Positions 8,498-18,345 of a DNA stretch of 64,000 bases are shown here, piece after piece; the stretch's first letter is position 1, and every line of letters begins with the position of its first letter. The position numbers and the translations under genes are program-made. Origin of the DNA: JADLHS01 sp964594985 (GTDB lineage: Bacteria; Verrucomicrobiota; Verrucomicrobiia; Limisphaerales; JADLHS01); assembly GCA_964594985.1 (NCBI GenBank), contig CAZQNQ010000003.1, positions 124,001 through 188,000 of the forward strand. Direction: 5' to 3'. The notes below the pieces were generated by a model. It saw only the letters and a list, made by a program, of their open reading frames with translations, did not search any database and was not told the origin of the DNA.

Positions 8498-11422
8498 CTA
8501 CTGTGATTGCAGGCGATAAAACCCTGCCGGTTTCTGGGTCGGAATCGCAAACGTCCACTGACCATTGGTCAGGACCGGCACGTTCGTGACCCGTTGCCAC
8601 AGGATCGGCGGCATTAGATTGGTAGCCGTCTGCGGAACAAAAAAGCCAACATTCGCCGGCCAAGTGAGTTCCAAAGCATTGCCCGCCTTCGCCGCACTCA
8701 ACGCCGGGCGCACCTGGCTTTCCGTCAAACCCGTCAGCGTGAAATCGAAACCCATGTCGCCGCTCGAAGCGCTGCGCAGATGAACTTCCGCCGCGAGAAT
8801 GTTTGTCCCCGCGACCAGCGTTGCCGGGTCGAGATTGCGCTCAAAGTAAAGCCGGCGATCCAGCCAGTCCGTGCCATTCGTCGCGAGCGTGCTGGCAGTG
8901 ATCGTCCCGGCCGGCAGGTTGGCGCGATAGATTTCCTGGCCGTTCAAATAAATCACCGCGCCGTCGTTGCGTCGCACGCCCATGACCAAGGCGTGGAAGT
9001 CCGCTGGATTGTTCACCACAAAACTACTGCGAAACCACGTGGTGATGCGCTTGTTGTTCGCGTTGCCGCCGTAGCTGGCAACGCTGGCTTCATCGCCCAC
9101 GCCGTAGCCGATGGGTGCTGCGCCGGTCTTCCACGCCGCATCGTTGAACCCGGCGTCTATCCATATCGCAGCGGGCGGGATACCAGTATCGAGATACTTC
9201 CAGGTCGCCCGCGATGGAAACAACACCTGCGCCTGGCGCGCATTGGGAAGATTATCGGACCGGATGACACGCACGCGATCAATGCGAATCGTGCCGCTGC
9301 CATTGATAATGAGACGGAAATCCGTGCCGCCGTTCTCACGATTGCCGAAGAAGGGATTTGTGACTTTGAAACGCGCCGTGCGCCACGCGCCGGAATTTTG
9401 CAGCGCGAAGATTTGCGCGGCAGTTGTGTGTGGATTGCTGTTGCCGTCGAACTGCAGGCCAAGGGAGATACCGCCAGTCCCATCATAGTAATCTGCTTCA
9501 ATCGTCGTTTCTGTGCCGACGGGCAATTGATAGGCAAACGTGTCCGCGATGTTGAAATAAAAATAGCGGTCGCTGGTGGTGGCGTTGCGACGACAATCGC
9601 GCCCGGCAAAACTTTCCGCTGCTGTCGCGCCCAACGATTGTTCCACCAGCGTCAGCGCGGACGATTGATTGACCGCTCCCAAGTCGGTGGAAGCTTCCGC
9701 CCCAGTGTTGCCGCGATAGGCGAGAAGTTCCGCCTCGGTCGGAACGGCGTTGGTGAGCGGACGCAGACCGAGCATCATGTCGCGCGCCGCGCTCGTCAGC
9801 AACAGCCACCAATCCGAAGGTTTGCCAAGGTTCGTGAGGAAGCGGCCCCAGTCCGGAGCGGGCGGCGGCGGATCGTCCGTCATCGGCATGATGGCCGTGC
9901 CTTCGTCATATTCATCGAACATGCCGATGAACAATCGCCCTGCTCCGCTGGCCACCGCGCCATACATTTTATCCCAATAGAACAGCCCATCCCCACGCGG
10001 GTTGTACTGTGACTCGTCGTTGAAGCGCTGCAGGTGCGCCCACGAAAACCCAGGCCAGACGTGCGGGAAATAATCAATGCCCCAAGCTGCGAGTTGATTA
10101 AAGTCATCTTGATAACCCTGCGCACTCTGCGGCATCCACGCCAGCGCGCCGTCGTAACGCTGGAAGTGATCATTCCAATCCGTGATCGTGCGCCACCACC
10201 ATGGCCAGCCGCCAATGACATAGTTGCCGCCATAGACGGGATCATTCTTGAAGAAATCAATGATGGCATTGGCATTCTCTTTCGAGATGCCGCGATCGGC
10301 ATACGGCAAGCCCCAGATAAACACGACGGGTTTTCCCGTTTCGTAGGCGTAACGCGAGTCATTGCGGACCCCAAACACATCCACCAGCCAGCGCCAGTCG
10401 TTGCTGATGATCGAAAGCGAGTTCGCGTTGCCGAGCGAACTGATGTCGTATTCGATGGCCCAGATGCGGCCCTCTTGATGCGCCGCCGCCCGGACATTGT
10501 TCAGCACGAACTCATCGCCGCCGTACGCCCCGCCGCTGTTGGCCGCGACGAAGCGTTGGAGAAATGCGCCATCAATGTTGTATTTGCGCATCCATTGGAA
10601 ATGGCGGCGCACCGTCTCCGGCGTGGTGGAGGAAAACAACTTCGCCGCCTGGCCGCTGCGGGTAAAAACGCCGGGCGCGGGAAATAATTCACTCTCCGCG
10701 TAACCCGAGAGATCCGGCCACATATCAATGTTGAAATTGGTCGGGTGCATGAACCCGTTGCGGATCCAATGATGCCAGCCGCCGTCGGCGAGATCGTTCG
10801 GCGTCCGAAACCAGCCTTGGTAGCCCGCCATGACCTTACCGCGCAATGTGGAGCGATCCACGTCGGCGCGACTCGGGCCGGAGTAAGGTTGCAGCCACGG
10901 CTGACTCAGCACGATCTGGAACTGCGGATCGGCGAAAGGAAAATTCTGGATGGTCGCACTCTTCACTGAAAGCGGTGGCGTGCCACCAAGACCGAGGCGA
11001 AAATCCGCACCCGTCCCCTGCCGGTTCAGCAACGCCGGCGACGGCAATACGTAATACGCCGTAGCAAATGTCTTGGTGTTCACGCGCGAGGTCCGCACAT
11101 GCCGGGGCGACGAAGCGTAAGCTCCAGCCGAGACGGAGTCGTATTGCAGTCCCATCTGTCCGAAGCCGTCGTCGTAATACTCGACGCGTACATACACCGG
11201 TACGCCCGACGTAAACGTGAACGAGGCCGGGACGTTGAAGTTGATGAACGAACTGCCCGGAATGTTCTGCCAGACCGTCTGGCCACCTGCGGTCGTGGTG
11301 ATGAACTGACCGTCGCAGCACGAGAACGGCGTCAGACTGACAGTGTCGGCAGCAAACAATCGGGCGGACAGACCAAACCAAGCCAGCCAAACGAAAAACC
11401 CACGATAATTACTTCTCCACAT
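8498..11422 (-). CDS. GH71/99-like secreted glycosidase with flanking beta-sandwich modules
   Basis: The protein has 974 residues from ATG 11422, which opens a clear signal peptide (YRGFFVWLAWFGLSARLFAA). The reading frame stays open further upstream, but only across the end of the preceding gene. An N-terminal beta-sandwich (about 25-160) precedes the GH71/99-like TIM-barrel region (about 165-600). That region has KVMAGYQGWFRTP, WPWWWRTITDWNDHFQ, VWPGFSWAHLQRFN and LFIGMFDEYDEGTAI; the acidic FDEYDEG cluster is a plausible active-site strand. Two further beta-sandwiches follow, then a C-terminal module (LELTWPANVGFFVPQTATNL ... GFYRLQSQ) shared with neighbouring proteins. It is a paralogue of the partial gene at 1-538. 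An endo-acting alpha-glycan hydrolase is likely but not proven. It begins 19 bases after the stop of the GH87-like gene, so the two are probably co-transcribed. Confidence 0.85.
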   Translation of the reverse strand: MWRSNYRGFFVWLAWFGLSARLFAADTVSLTPFSCCDGQFITTTAGGQTVWQNIPGSSFINFNVPASFTFTSGVPVYVRVEYYDDGFGQMGLQYDSVSAGAYASSPRHVRTSRVNTKTFATAYYVLPSPALLNRQGTGADFRLGLGGTPPLSVKSATIQNFPFADPQFQIVLSQPWLQPYSGPSRADVDRSTLRGKVMAGYQGWFRTPNDLADGGWHHWIRNGFMHPTNFNIDMWPDLSGYAESELFPAPGVFTRSGQAAKLFSSTTPETVRRHFQWMRKYNIDGAFLQRFVAANSGGAYGGDEFVLNNVRAAAHQEGRIWAIEYDISSLGNANSLSIISNDWRWLVDVFGVRNDSRYAYETGKPVVFIWGLPYADRGISKENANAIIDFFKNDPVYGGNYVIGGWPWWWRTITDWNDHFQRYDGALAWMPQSAQGYQDDFNQLAAWGIDYFPHVWPGFSWAHLQRFNDESQYNPRGDGLFYWDKMYGAVASGAGRLFIGMFDEYDEGTAIMPMTDDPPPPAPDWGRFLTNLGKPSDWWLLLTSAARDMMLGLRPLTNAVPTEAELLAYRGNTGAEASTDLGAVNQSSALTLVEQSLGATAAESFAGRDCRRNATTSDRYFYFNIADTFAYQLPVGTETTIEADYYDGTGGISLGLQFDGNSNPHTTAAQIFALQNSGAWRTARFKVTNPFFGNRENGGTDFRLIINGSGTIRIDRVRVIRSDNLPNARQAQVLFPSRATWKYLDTGIPPAAIWIDAGFNDAAWKTGAAPIGYGVGDEASVASYGGNANNKRITTWFRSSFVVNNPADFHALVMGVRRNDGAVIYLNGQEIYRANLPAGTITASTLATNGTDWLDRRLYFERNLDPATLVAGTNILAAEVHLRSASSGDMGFDFTLTGLTESQVRPALSAAKAGNALELTWPANVGFFVPQTATNLMPPILWQRVTNVPVLTNGQWTFAIPTQKPAGFYRLQSQ

Positions 11423-11441
11423 GATTTGATTCGTTTCAGTG

Positions 11442-14400
11442 TTAGGGCCGCACCAAGCGGAAAAAGACGCTTCCTTGGGCGGGATCAATGGCCCGCAGAA
11501 TTCGATTCGTGTTGGCCGATTCGGCAATCGCGTTCCAATTCGTCCCGAGGCCCATCCCGGCGGCGTTGGTCTGCGTCTGCAACAACCAACCCGTGTGCGT
11601 GGCGGGCCAGTTGAGTTCCAGTTGGCCGAGACCCGGAGTAATTGACAGCGGTGGCGGCTCGGAAGCGATTGGCCGAACCGGCATCGGCCCGGCGTTCGTG
11701 CTTTCCCCGGCGGCATTCAGCGCGGACACGGTGAAGTAGTAAATACTGCCATTGACCAGGCCGGCGGCGATGAGTTCGAGCGCCGGGGTATTCGTCGCGA
11801 TGGTGAGGAACGGCCCGCTTGGAACAGTGGCATATTTGAGGTTGTAGCCCGACGCACCGGGGACAGAATTCCATGACAAGGTCGCTTGTCCGTCGCCGCT
11901 GACGGCCGTCAAGCCGTCCGGGGGCGCGGGCGGCAATCCCGCCGTGCCAAAAATGTTCAACTCATGCACGCTCCACCACAATCCCGGGGCCGAACCGGTT
12001 TGCGTGATGCGAACGTAACGCGCCGCTTGCTGGCTGAAGGTGATGCTGGTCACCGCCGCCGAACCCGCTCCCGTCGCCACCGCCGCGCCCCAATTCACCC
12101 CGTCCATCGAGAGATTCACCCGATAACCCCGCGGGTAATCGCTCGGCGAAGCACTGGCGTCGAGCAATACTTTGTTGATGGTGTTCGTCACCGCCATGTC
12201 CACCTGTAACCACTGGCCGTTGACTTGTTGCGCCCCCGTCGCCCAGCGGGTGTTGGCCTTGCCATCAATCGAATTGCCAACCGGATCACCCGGACCGGAC
12301 GACAGGGCCGTCACCACCCAATTGAGGCGGTCCAGGGCGCCGGGGACGACCGTGACTTGGTTGGAGTTCGTGCTTTCGCCGGCTGGGTTGAAAGCGGAGA
12401 CGACATAATAATAGGTGAACGCGTTTATCACCGAAGTATCCACATAGCCGTTGGCGTTATTAGTCGCAATCGTCGCGTAAGGGCCGCCGTCGGTCGCGCT
12501 GCGCTTGACGTAGTAACCCGTCGCCCCGGTTGCCCCGGCCCAAGTTAAAGTCACCCGCCCATCGCCCGGGACGGCACGCAAGCCACCGGGTTTCACGGGC
12601 GCAACGCCAGCGACAAACTCGACCAGAAAATCCTGCGCCGCGCTGAACTGGGTCGTGTTTGCGATCAATGCATTGGTTGCGCCCTGAAAGCCGACGAACC
12701 GGCCGTTGATCTCGGCGCGCAAACCGAGCAGCCCCGCCGCCGTTTGGAATTGGGAAAACGTCTCCCATGCGCCCAAGCCCGTCCGATTCGCGACCAGCGG
12801 GGCCGCCCCGGCATTCTCGGCGCAAACAATGGTGTTGCTGCCGATGCTGCGGAGTCCCACGCGGCCGCCGCCGGCATCAAGGATTTGAAATTGTTCGGTC
12901 GGACTGACGCTGTTTTGATTCGCCAACAAAACCCCGCCGCTGGCGGTACTGACGCCGACATACTTGCCATTGCTGACGGACTTGAGCGCGTAGGTATTGC
13001 CCACCACGAGCTGCTGCGACTGGATGGGGGGCGTGCTGAAAAATCCGAAATGTTGCAGGTTGAACAAACGTCCGCTGCCACCGATGAACACGAGGCAAAC
13101 CGTTTGCAGACCGCCGGGGTTGGTGATGCTGGCGTAAACATTCACGTAAGATTGCCAGCCACCGGTCGGCGGCACCTGGCAGATGCCGAGCAGTGTTCCG
13201 CCGGAATTGTTGAGACGAATTTCAATCGAACCACCCAAACCACCGCTCGCCACCCGCACGACAAAGGAATCTTTGCCGCCCAAGTCAACATTCTGGTAAA
13301 TCGTCCAATCGCCTGATTCGAGCTGACCAAGATTTTGCCCGCCTTCACTACAGGTTTCCGCCGCCACCCCGGAGTTGCCATTGAAATTCACCGCAGCTCT
13401 TGGAGTGATGAGCGCGTAGGTGCTGCTGCTGTTGCTGACCACGGCGAAACCCGGTTGCAGTCCAACGACCGTGTTCGAGTAAAGAATGGCATTGCCGAGG
13501 CCGGGCCGCAGCGCATACATGCCGACCACGATGCCCTCGCGCGCCGGGTTAAGGATGGTGTTGTGTTGGAAAACGATGTTGGAACTCGTGGACAATCCCA
13601 CGGCGGCGAACACCGAATCCATGATGGTGTTCGACGCGACATAGGCGTTCACAACCGAACCGACGCCCTGACCATCGCCGTCATTACCGATCATCAGGGC
13701 CTGTTGCTGTTGCTGAAAACCATTCCCGCCGGAACGCACGACGACATTGCCCACGACGGTGGCGGACAGCAGATCCGAGCCGTTGACGCCAAATTTTCCG
13801 ACGCCGAGTCCGATGTAACGCGCGGTGTCGCTGGTGTAATTGTCCTTCACCAGATGCCCGCTGCCGCCATAGATCGCCAGCCCTTTGCCGCCCCACGCGC
13901 CGATGGTCGTGTTGTTGATGAACGTCGCGTTCGTCATGGGCAGGTAATAAGTGTAGTTGCCGTTGTTTTCGTTGTAGTTCACGGAATTGATGGCCAGCGC
14001 GTCGTCGCCCGTGCCGCGCACAAAGTTGTTGGAGGCGGTGAGATAATTCCCGACGACACCGCTCACCGCGACGTTGTTCAAATTGCAACCGTCCGCCCAG
14101 ATGCTGATGAGGCGACAGTTCCGCACCATGCCACCGATGCCAGACGCCCAGAAACCCGACATCGTGTGCTGCGTCCAGATCCCTTCCGCCAGCCAGTAGT
14201 TGCCGGTGATATCCATCGCGCCGCCACAACCATCCACCACCGCGCGGCTCGGCGCGTTGGCATCCACGGCGAAATTCCGCACCGTGCAGGACGTCATCGT
14301 GAGCACCGCGCCCAGCGGCGAATCATTCGGCAGCGGCACGTCGCGATAGATGGTGCTGTACCACATGCCCGCGCCCTCGATGGTGATGCCCGTCGCGTTG

Positions 14401-15209
14401 AGTCCGGCTTTGGTTTTCAGATAAAACGTGCCGGGCGGAATCCAGACGGATTTGCCCTGCGCCTGGGCGGCGTTGAAACAGTTTTGCAGCGCCGTCGTGC
14501 TGTCAAAGGCCGGATTGTCGGCCACGGCCCCGTAACTGAGGATGGAAAGAGAGTTTGCGGGTTGCGGGAGCGGTGCCGGCGGGGTCTCCAGATCAATCAC
14601 GTCAAGATAATAGAACGCGGCGTTGTTCGTGCTGCCTTTGCGCAATTGAATCACACTACCCGGAGCGATGGGGTCGCCAGTGATGAACGCATGGCGATCG
14701 TCGAAGAACACACGCGGGTTGCCGTTGGTGGGATTCTGCTCATTGCCGCCGTAATTGCCACCGTTCTCATAAAGCCACGTCTGTCGCGAAGTTAAATTCA
14801 AAGCCTGACGAAAAACGCCATTCACATACAAATCAAGCGTGGCATCAGTGCCGCCGCCGGTCGGGGCGTCGGGAATGCAGTAACGCAGGTTCACGAAAGT
14901 CACCGCTTGGGGCGTGGTGTTGGTCCATTCGACAAACTCGCCGGTGGAGTTCAACTCAACGAACGCGTGGCCGGAGGCTTCCAGTTCGGCACTGGAAAAT
15001 TCCGTGGCGGGGGCATTGGTCAGGTAACGGATCGTCGCCCCACCCCCGATGCGCCCGCCTTCAGCCTCAAAACAGGTAAACGGTGTGGCCGCGCCGACCG
15101 CGGCGTCAGCAGAGTGAATTGCCTCAAACCAGCAAACCATCACGACCAGTAGAAGCAAGACACGGCTTACTCCTTGAAAACAAATTTGAAACCGCATCCG
15201 ATGCTTCAT
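11442..15209 (-). CDS. GH87-like beta-helix enzyme with CBM, beta-trefoil-like, FN3 and F5/8C modules
   Basis: The protein has 1255 residues. ATG 15209 was chosen over ATG 15227 because GGAG sits 7 nt upstream of it and a hydrophobic signal segment follows (VLLLLVVMVCWF). Modules in order are: an N-terminal carbohydrate-binding sandwich (about 40-210); a right-handed beta-helix (about 215-605) opening with LSYGAVADNPAFDSTTALQN and containing IWADGCN and GTGDDALAINS; a CBM6-like region; a trefoil/fascin-like region (VVGNTYALKSVSNGKYVGV); FN3; F5/8 type C (SIDGKANTRWATGAQQVNGQ); FN3; and the shared C-terminal module ending SVFFRLVRP. The ADG and GDD acidic residues resemble the alpha-1,3-glucanase family GH87, but the spacing differs from what I recall for that family. 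The wider pectate-lyase superfamily is the safe call. Confidence 0.8.
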   Translation of the reverse strand: MKHRMRFQICFQGVSRVLLLLVVMVCWFEAIHSADAAVGAATPFTCFEAEGGRIGGGATIRYLTNAPATEFSSAELEASGHAFVELNSTGEFVEWTNTTPQAVTFVNLRYCIPDAPTGGGTDATLDLYVNGVFRQALNLTSRQTWLYENGGNYGGNEQNPTNGNPRVFFDDRHAFITGDPIAPGSVIQLRKGSTNNAAFYYLDVIDLETPPAPLPQPANSLSILSYGAVADNPAFDSTTALQNCFNAAQAQGKSVWIPPGTFYLKTKAGLNATGITIEGAGMWYSTIYRDVPLPNDSPLGAVLTMTSCTVRNFAVDANAPSRAVVDGCGGAMDITGNYWLAEGIWTQHTMSGFWASGIGGMVRNCRLISIWADGCNLNNVAVSGVVGNYLTASNNFVRGTGDDALAINSVNYNENNGNYTYYLPMTNATFINNTTIGAWGGKGLAIYGGSGHLVKDNYTSDTARYIGLGVGKFGVNGSDLLSATVVGNVVVRSGGNGFQQQQQALMIGNDGDGQGVGSVVNAYVASNTIMDSVFAAVGLSTSSNIVFQHNTILNPAREGIVVGMYALRPGLGNAILYSNTVVGLQPGFAVVSNSSSTYALITPRAAVNFNGNSGVAAETCSEGGQNLGQLESGDWTIYQNVDLGGKDSFVVRVASGGLGGSIEIRLNNSGGTLLGICQVPPTGGWQSYVNVYASITNPGGLQTVCLVFIGGSGRLFNLQHFGFFSTPPIQSQQLVVGNTYALKSVSNGKYVGVSTASGGVLLANQNSVSPTEQFQILDAGGGRVGLRSIGSNTIVCAENAGAAPLVANRTGLGAWETFSQFQTAAGLLGLRAEINGRFVGFQGATNALIANTTQFSAAQDFLVEFVAGVAPVKPGGLRAVPGDGRVTLTWAGATGATGYYVKRSATDGGPYATIATNNANGYVDTSVINAFTYYYVVSAFNPAGESTNSNQVTVVPGALDRLNWVVTALSSGPGDPVGNSIDGKANTRWATGAQQVNGQWLQVDMAVTNTINKVLLDASASPSDYPRGYRVNLSMDGVNWGAAVATGAGSAAVTSITFSQQAARYVRITQTGSAPGLWWSVHELNIFGTAGLPPAPPDGLTAVSGDGQATLSWNSVPGASGYNLKYATVPSGPFLTIATNTPALELIAAGLVNGSIYYFTVSALNAAGESTNAGPMPVRPIASEPPPLSITPGLGQLELNWPATHTGWLLQTQTNAAGMGLGTNWNAIAESANTNRILRAIDPAQGSVFFRLVRP

Positions 15210-15273
15210 ATTACGACTCCACCTCATATTACATTACTTCGTGACACTCATGCTTGCGGCTCAATCCATAACG

Positions 15274-15304
15274 AAAAATGGCCCGGCTTTCCGCCGGGCC
15301 ATTG
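15274..15304 (-). terminator. Rho-independent terminator after the triplicated CBM6 gene
   Basis: An 11-bp perfect stem (AATGGCCCGGC / GCCGGGCCATT) surrounds a five-base loop. On the minus strand it is followed by a T-run (TTTTTCG). It lies about 93 nt downstream of the stop at 15397 and separates that gene from the GH87-like gene. Confidence 0.85.
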
Positions 15305-15343
15305 ATCGAGAGGCCTTGAATAAAACTTCATCCAGGAGCCGAG

Positions 15344-15373
15344 TTCCGGCAGTCACCCACATGACTGCCGGAA
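15344..15373 (-). other. Strong hairpin between stop codon and terminator
   Basis: A perfect 12-bp inverted repeat (TTCCGGCAGTCA / TGACTGCCGGAA) encloses a six-base loop. It starts 24 nt after the stop codon of the 15397-18345 gene and has no T-run. It probably forms a stabilising structure at the mRNA 3' end, or the first of two tandem termination signals. Confidence 0.6.
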
Positions 15374-15396
15374 CAGTCACAACCCGTGTGTCCCCA

Positions 15397-18345
15397 TCAA
15401 GGTTGCGAAATCACCGCCCGATAGAACCGGCTGCCGCCGGCGGTGGAGTCATTCACGGTTTGCACCGTGTTGTTGCCGCTGATCGCGCCGCCGACATTCG
15501 TCCACGTCGGATCGCTCAGGTCATTCTTGTATTGCACCTGATAGCTGAAGCCGGTCTGGCCCGGGAACGAGATGGCGTTGTCGTTGCCGGTGCGGATGAT
15601 TTTGATCTGCGTCGGCGCGAGGACCGGCACGAGCATGACGAAGTTGACGTTTGCGCCGGGAGTCGCGACCGGACGACCGAGGCGCAACGTGTTCGGGAAA
15701 CCATCAATCACCACGACCGCCGGTTGATTGTTGGCATCCTTCAACTGCGACCAACCAAAGCTGCCCCAACCGTTGTTGACGATGGCGAAGCTGCCGATCG
15801 GCGCGGTCGTTTGGGTCGTTGTGCCCACGCCGCTGGTGACTTTTTCAAGCGTTGCCGTCGTGTTCGCACCATTGCCGGTTGCGGAGCGCAACCAGACCTG
15901 ATACGTGCCGAGGGCATAATTGCGGGTGTAGTTCGCCCATTCACCGTTCTCGAAGAAGCCGAGGCTGTAATCGGTGAAACCAACGAACTGGGCGCGCGGC
16001 AGATCGGTGATGGTGTCATTGCCGGGTACGGTGCGATAGGAAGTGCCGCCGCCGACAGCGACGTCGTGATAATCCACTTCCGCCACCGGCGCCAAACCTT
16101 GGTAGCCGTTGACCTGCGGTTCGGGCACGAACAATCCGCCGCCGTAATCGTAGTCCTCCGCTTCGATCTGATGATAGGAAGCCTTGAACGTGTCGAAGGT
16201 GAGGCTGGTGGACTTGGTCGCACCGTTGTTCGCCACAACCGTGATCGTCACGGCATGTGTCGTGTTCACCGCCAGCTCGTTGTAGGTCACGTTCCAACTG
16301 GTGGACGAACCGGTGAAGCCCAGGCCGGTGACATTCACGCCATCCACGTTGACGGTGATGTTGTCCGTGTTGATGCCGGCGCTGGAGCTGGCCCGGAAGC
16401 TCAGCTTGTTCGTGTATTGGAACGGCGCCGTGCCATCGGGTGAGAGTTGATCAATCACCGGCAGGCTCGTGTCCGCCGGGAAGAACGCGTAAAAGTTCGG
16501 ATTGTAGCTTCCGCCCGCGGTAACGCGGAATGTCTTCACGGCGCCGCCGGAGATTTGAACGAGGTTGCCCCCGGTATCCTTGAGCGGAATCCAGGTGTAG
16601 GTCTGCCAGCCACCCTGCGGCGGAATCGAGAACGTGCCGAGATTGGTCGTCGTTTGTGTGGGCGTGCCGACGCCGCTGGTCACTTCCGCCCACGTGGCGC
16701 TGCCGGTGCCGCCGTCGCCGTTCGCGGCGCGCATATAAACGTTGTAGGTGCCCGCCGGATAAGTGCGGGTGTAGTTCGCCCAGAAGCCGCCGTTGTTCCA
16801 ACCGAGGTTGTAGTCGCTGAAACCTGTGCCGATATAGGCATCGCGGACCTTGTCGCCGTTGGTTTCGTTGTTGTAGCCACCGGTGCGATACGGACCGGTC
16901 GGGCCGCCGTTCTCCGTTTCCGGCGGATTGTGATGCGAATCCACCCCATCCACGCCGGCCGATCCCGCGTAAGCATTGGTTTGCGGATTGTCGTGGAACT
17001 GGCCGTTGCTGTAATCGAAGTCTTCCGCCTCGAACGTGTAGGCCGGGTTCAGCGTGTTGAAATTCACTGTTGCGCTGACGCTGCTGTCCTCCAAATCGGT
17101 CACGTTGATGACCGCGCGATAGAACATGATGTTCGTCTGCACCGGTACCAGGACGGTGCGATCATTCGCCGTGCCGCTGATGACCAGGCCATTCGCAGAA
17201 GTGTAGTTGGTGACGGAGGCATTACCCAACAGATTGGTCGCATAGAGATCAACCGAGATGGCGGTCGGGTTGATGCCGGTCGCCGAACTCGCGACGAAGC
17301 TCATCGTATTCGTCGGCTGGATCAACCGCGCGCCATCGGGCTGGATGTCATGGATCGTCGGGAGATTGGTGTTCGCGAGAAAGAACGCGTAATAGTTCAC
17401 GTTGTAACCGTCGCCAGTGGTGAAGCGCACGGTCTGCAGACCGTCGAGCGTGACCTTGGCCAGCGCGCCGCCACCATCGGTCAGCGGCGACCACGCATAG
17501 GCTCCCCAGTCGCCCGTGGAAGCAATCACGAATGTTCCGAGATTCGCGCTGAGGGTCTGGTCAGGTTGGGAGGGATCGCTGGTTACGAGGGCCATGGTCG
17601 CACTGCCATTGCCACCGTTGCCGCGGGCCGCCCGGATATAAACATTGTAAACCCCGGCCGGGAAGGTGCGGGTGTAATTGCCCCATTCGCCGCCATCCGT
17701 CCAGCCGACATTGTAATCCGCCCAGCCGACGTCAACGTAAATCTGCCGCAGCTTGTCGCTGGTGGATTCCGTGTTCAATCCGCTGCTACGATAAGCACTC
17801 GACCACGGGTTCGGATCATAATTGACCGAGTGCGCGTCCACGCCATCAGTTGCTCCATAGCCAAAATAACCACCAGGAACAGGCTCCGCGTCAAACTGGC
17901 CACTGTCCCGGTTGAAGTCTTCCGCTTCGATGGAGAAGGCCGGGCTCAACGTGTCGAAGTTGATCGTATTCGTCGTCGAATCACCGTTGGCATCCGTGAC
18001 GATGATGACGGCGGTGTAGTTCAGGATGTTGGTCTTGAGCGGCGCAAGCACGCTGCGTTCGGCGGCGGTGCCGGAAATCGTCAAGCCGTTGGCGCTGGTC
18101 AGATTCGTGATCTGCGTCTGCCCGAGCAGATTGAGCGAAGTCAACCGGACCGAGATGCCGCTTTCATTGATATCCGGGCCGGCGGAAGTCGCGCCGAAGC
18201 CGAATTGGTTGGTGGCTTGCAGTTGGACGTTCCCGTTGGGATAAACGTCGTGAATGACCGGCTGGGCCTGGAGGGAACTGAGGGTCGCCATTGCGCCCAT
18301 CAAAAGGGTGGCGCGAATGAGCGGAATCGTCTTGGGTGTTTTCAT
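15397..18345 (-). CDS. Secreted protein with three Ig-like/CBM6-like tandem repeats, function unknown
   Basis: The protein has 982 residues, a signal peptide (MKTPKTIPLIRATLLMGAMA ... LQAQ) and no recognisable catalytic domain. It is built from three tandem units of about 290-300 residues (roughly 28-335, 336-625 and 626-900). Each unit opens with a short Ig-like part (IHDVYPNGNVQL, IHDIQPDGARLI, IDQLSPDGTAPF). Each continues with a CBM6-like part introduced by EAEDFN/EAEDFDY/EAEDYDYGGG and a conserved GEWGNYTRTFPAGVYNVYIR-type strand. The C-terminal 70 residues are the shared module ending RFYRAVISQP. It is probably a surface carbohydrate-binding or adhesive protein. It has its own terminator, and its leader carries the 18-nt hairpin 136 nt upstream of the ATG, so it is probably a single-gene transcript. 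Confidence 0.8.
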   Translation of the reverse strand: MKTPKTIPLIRATLLMGAMATLSSLQAQPVIHDVYPNGNVQLQATNQFGFGATSAGPDINESGISVRLTSLNLLGQTQITNLTSANGLTISGTAAERSVLAPLKTNILNYTAVIIVTDANGDSTTNTINFDTLSPAFSIEAEDFNRDSGQFDAEPVPGGYFGYGATDGVDAHSVNYDPNPWSSAYRSSGLNTESTSDKLRQIYVDVGWADYNVGWTDGGEWGNYTRTFPAGVYNVYIRAARGNGGNGSATMALVTSDPSQPDQTLSANLGTFVIASTGDWGAYAWSPLTDGGGALAKVTLDGLQTVRFTTGDGYNVNYYAFFLANTNLPTIHDIQPDGARLIQPTNTMSFVASSATGINPTAISVDLYATNLLGNASVTNYTSANGLVISGTANDRTVLVPVQTNIMFYRAVINVTDLEDSSVSATVNFNTLNPAYTFEAEDFDYSNGQFHDNPQTNAYAGSAGVDGVDSHHNPPETENGGPTGPYRTGGYNNETNGDKVRDAYIGTGFSDYNLGWNNGGFWANYTRTYPAGTYNVYMRAANGDGGTGSATWAEVTSGVGTPTQTTTNLGTFSIPPQGGWQTYTWIPLKDTGGNLVQISGGAVKTFRVTAGGSYNPNFYAFFPADTSLPVIDQLSPDGTAPFQYTNKLSFRASSSAGINTDNITVNVDGVNVTGLGFTGSSTSWNVTYNELAVNTTHAVTITVVANNGATKSTSLTFDTFKASYHQIEAEDYDYGGGLFVPEPQVNGYQGLAPVAEVDYHDVAVGGGTSYRTVPGNDTITDLPRAQFVGFTDYSLGFFENGEWANYTRNYALGTYQVWLRSATGNGANTTATLEKVTSGVGTTTQTTAPIGSFAIVNNGWGSFGWSQLKDANNQPAVVVIDGFPNTLRLGRPVATPGANVNFVMLVPVLAPTQIKIIRTGNDNAISFPGQTGFSYQVQYKNDLSDPTWTNVGGAISGNNTVQTVNDSTAGGSRFYRAVISQP

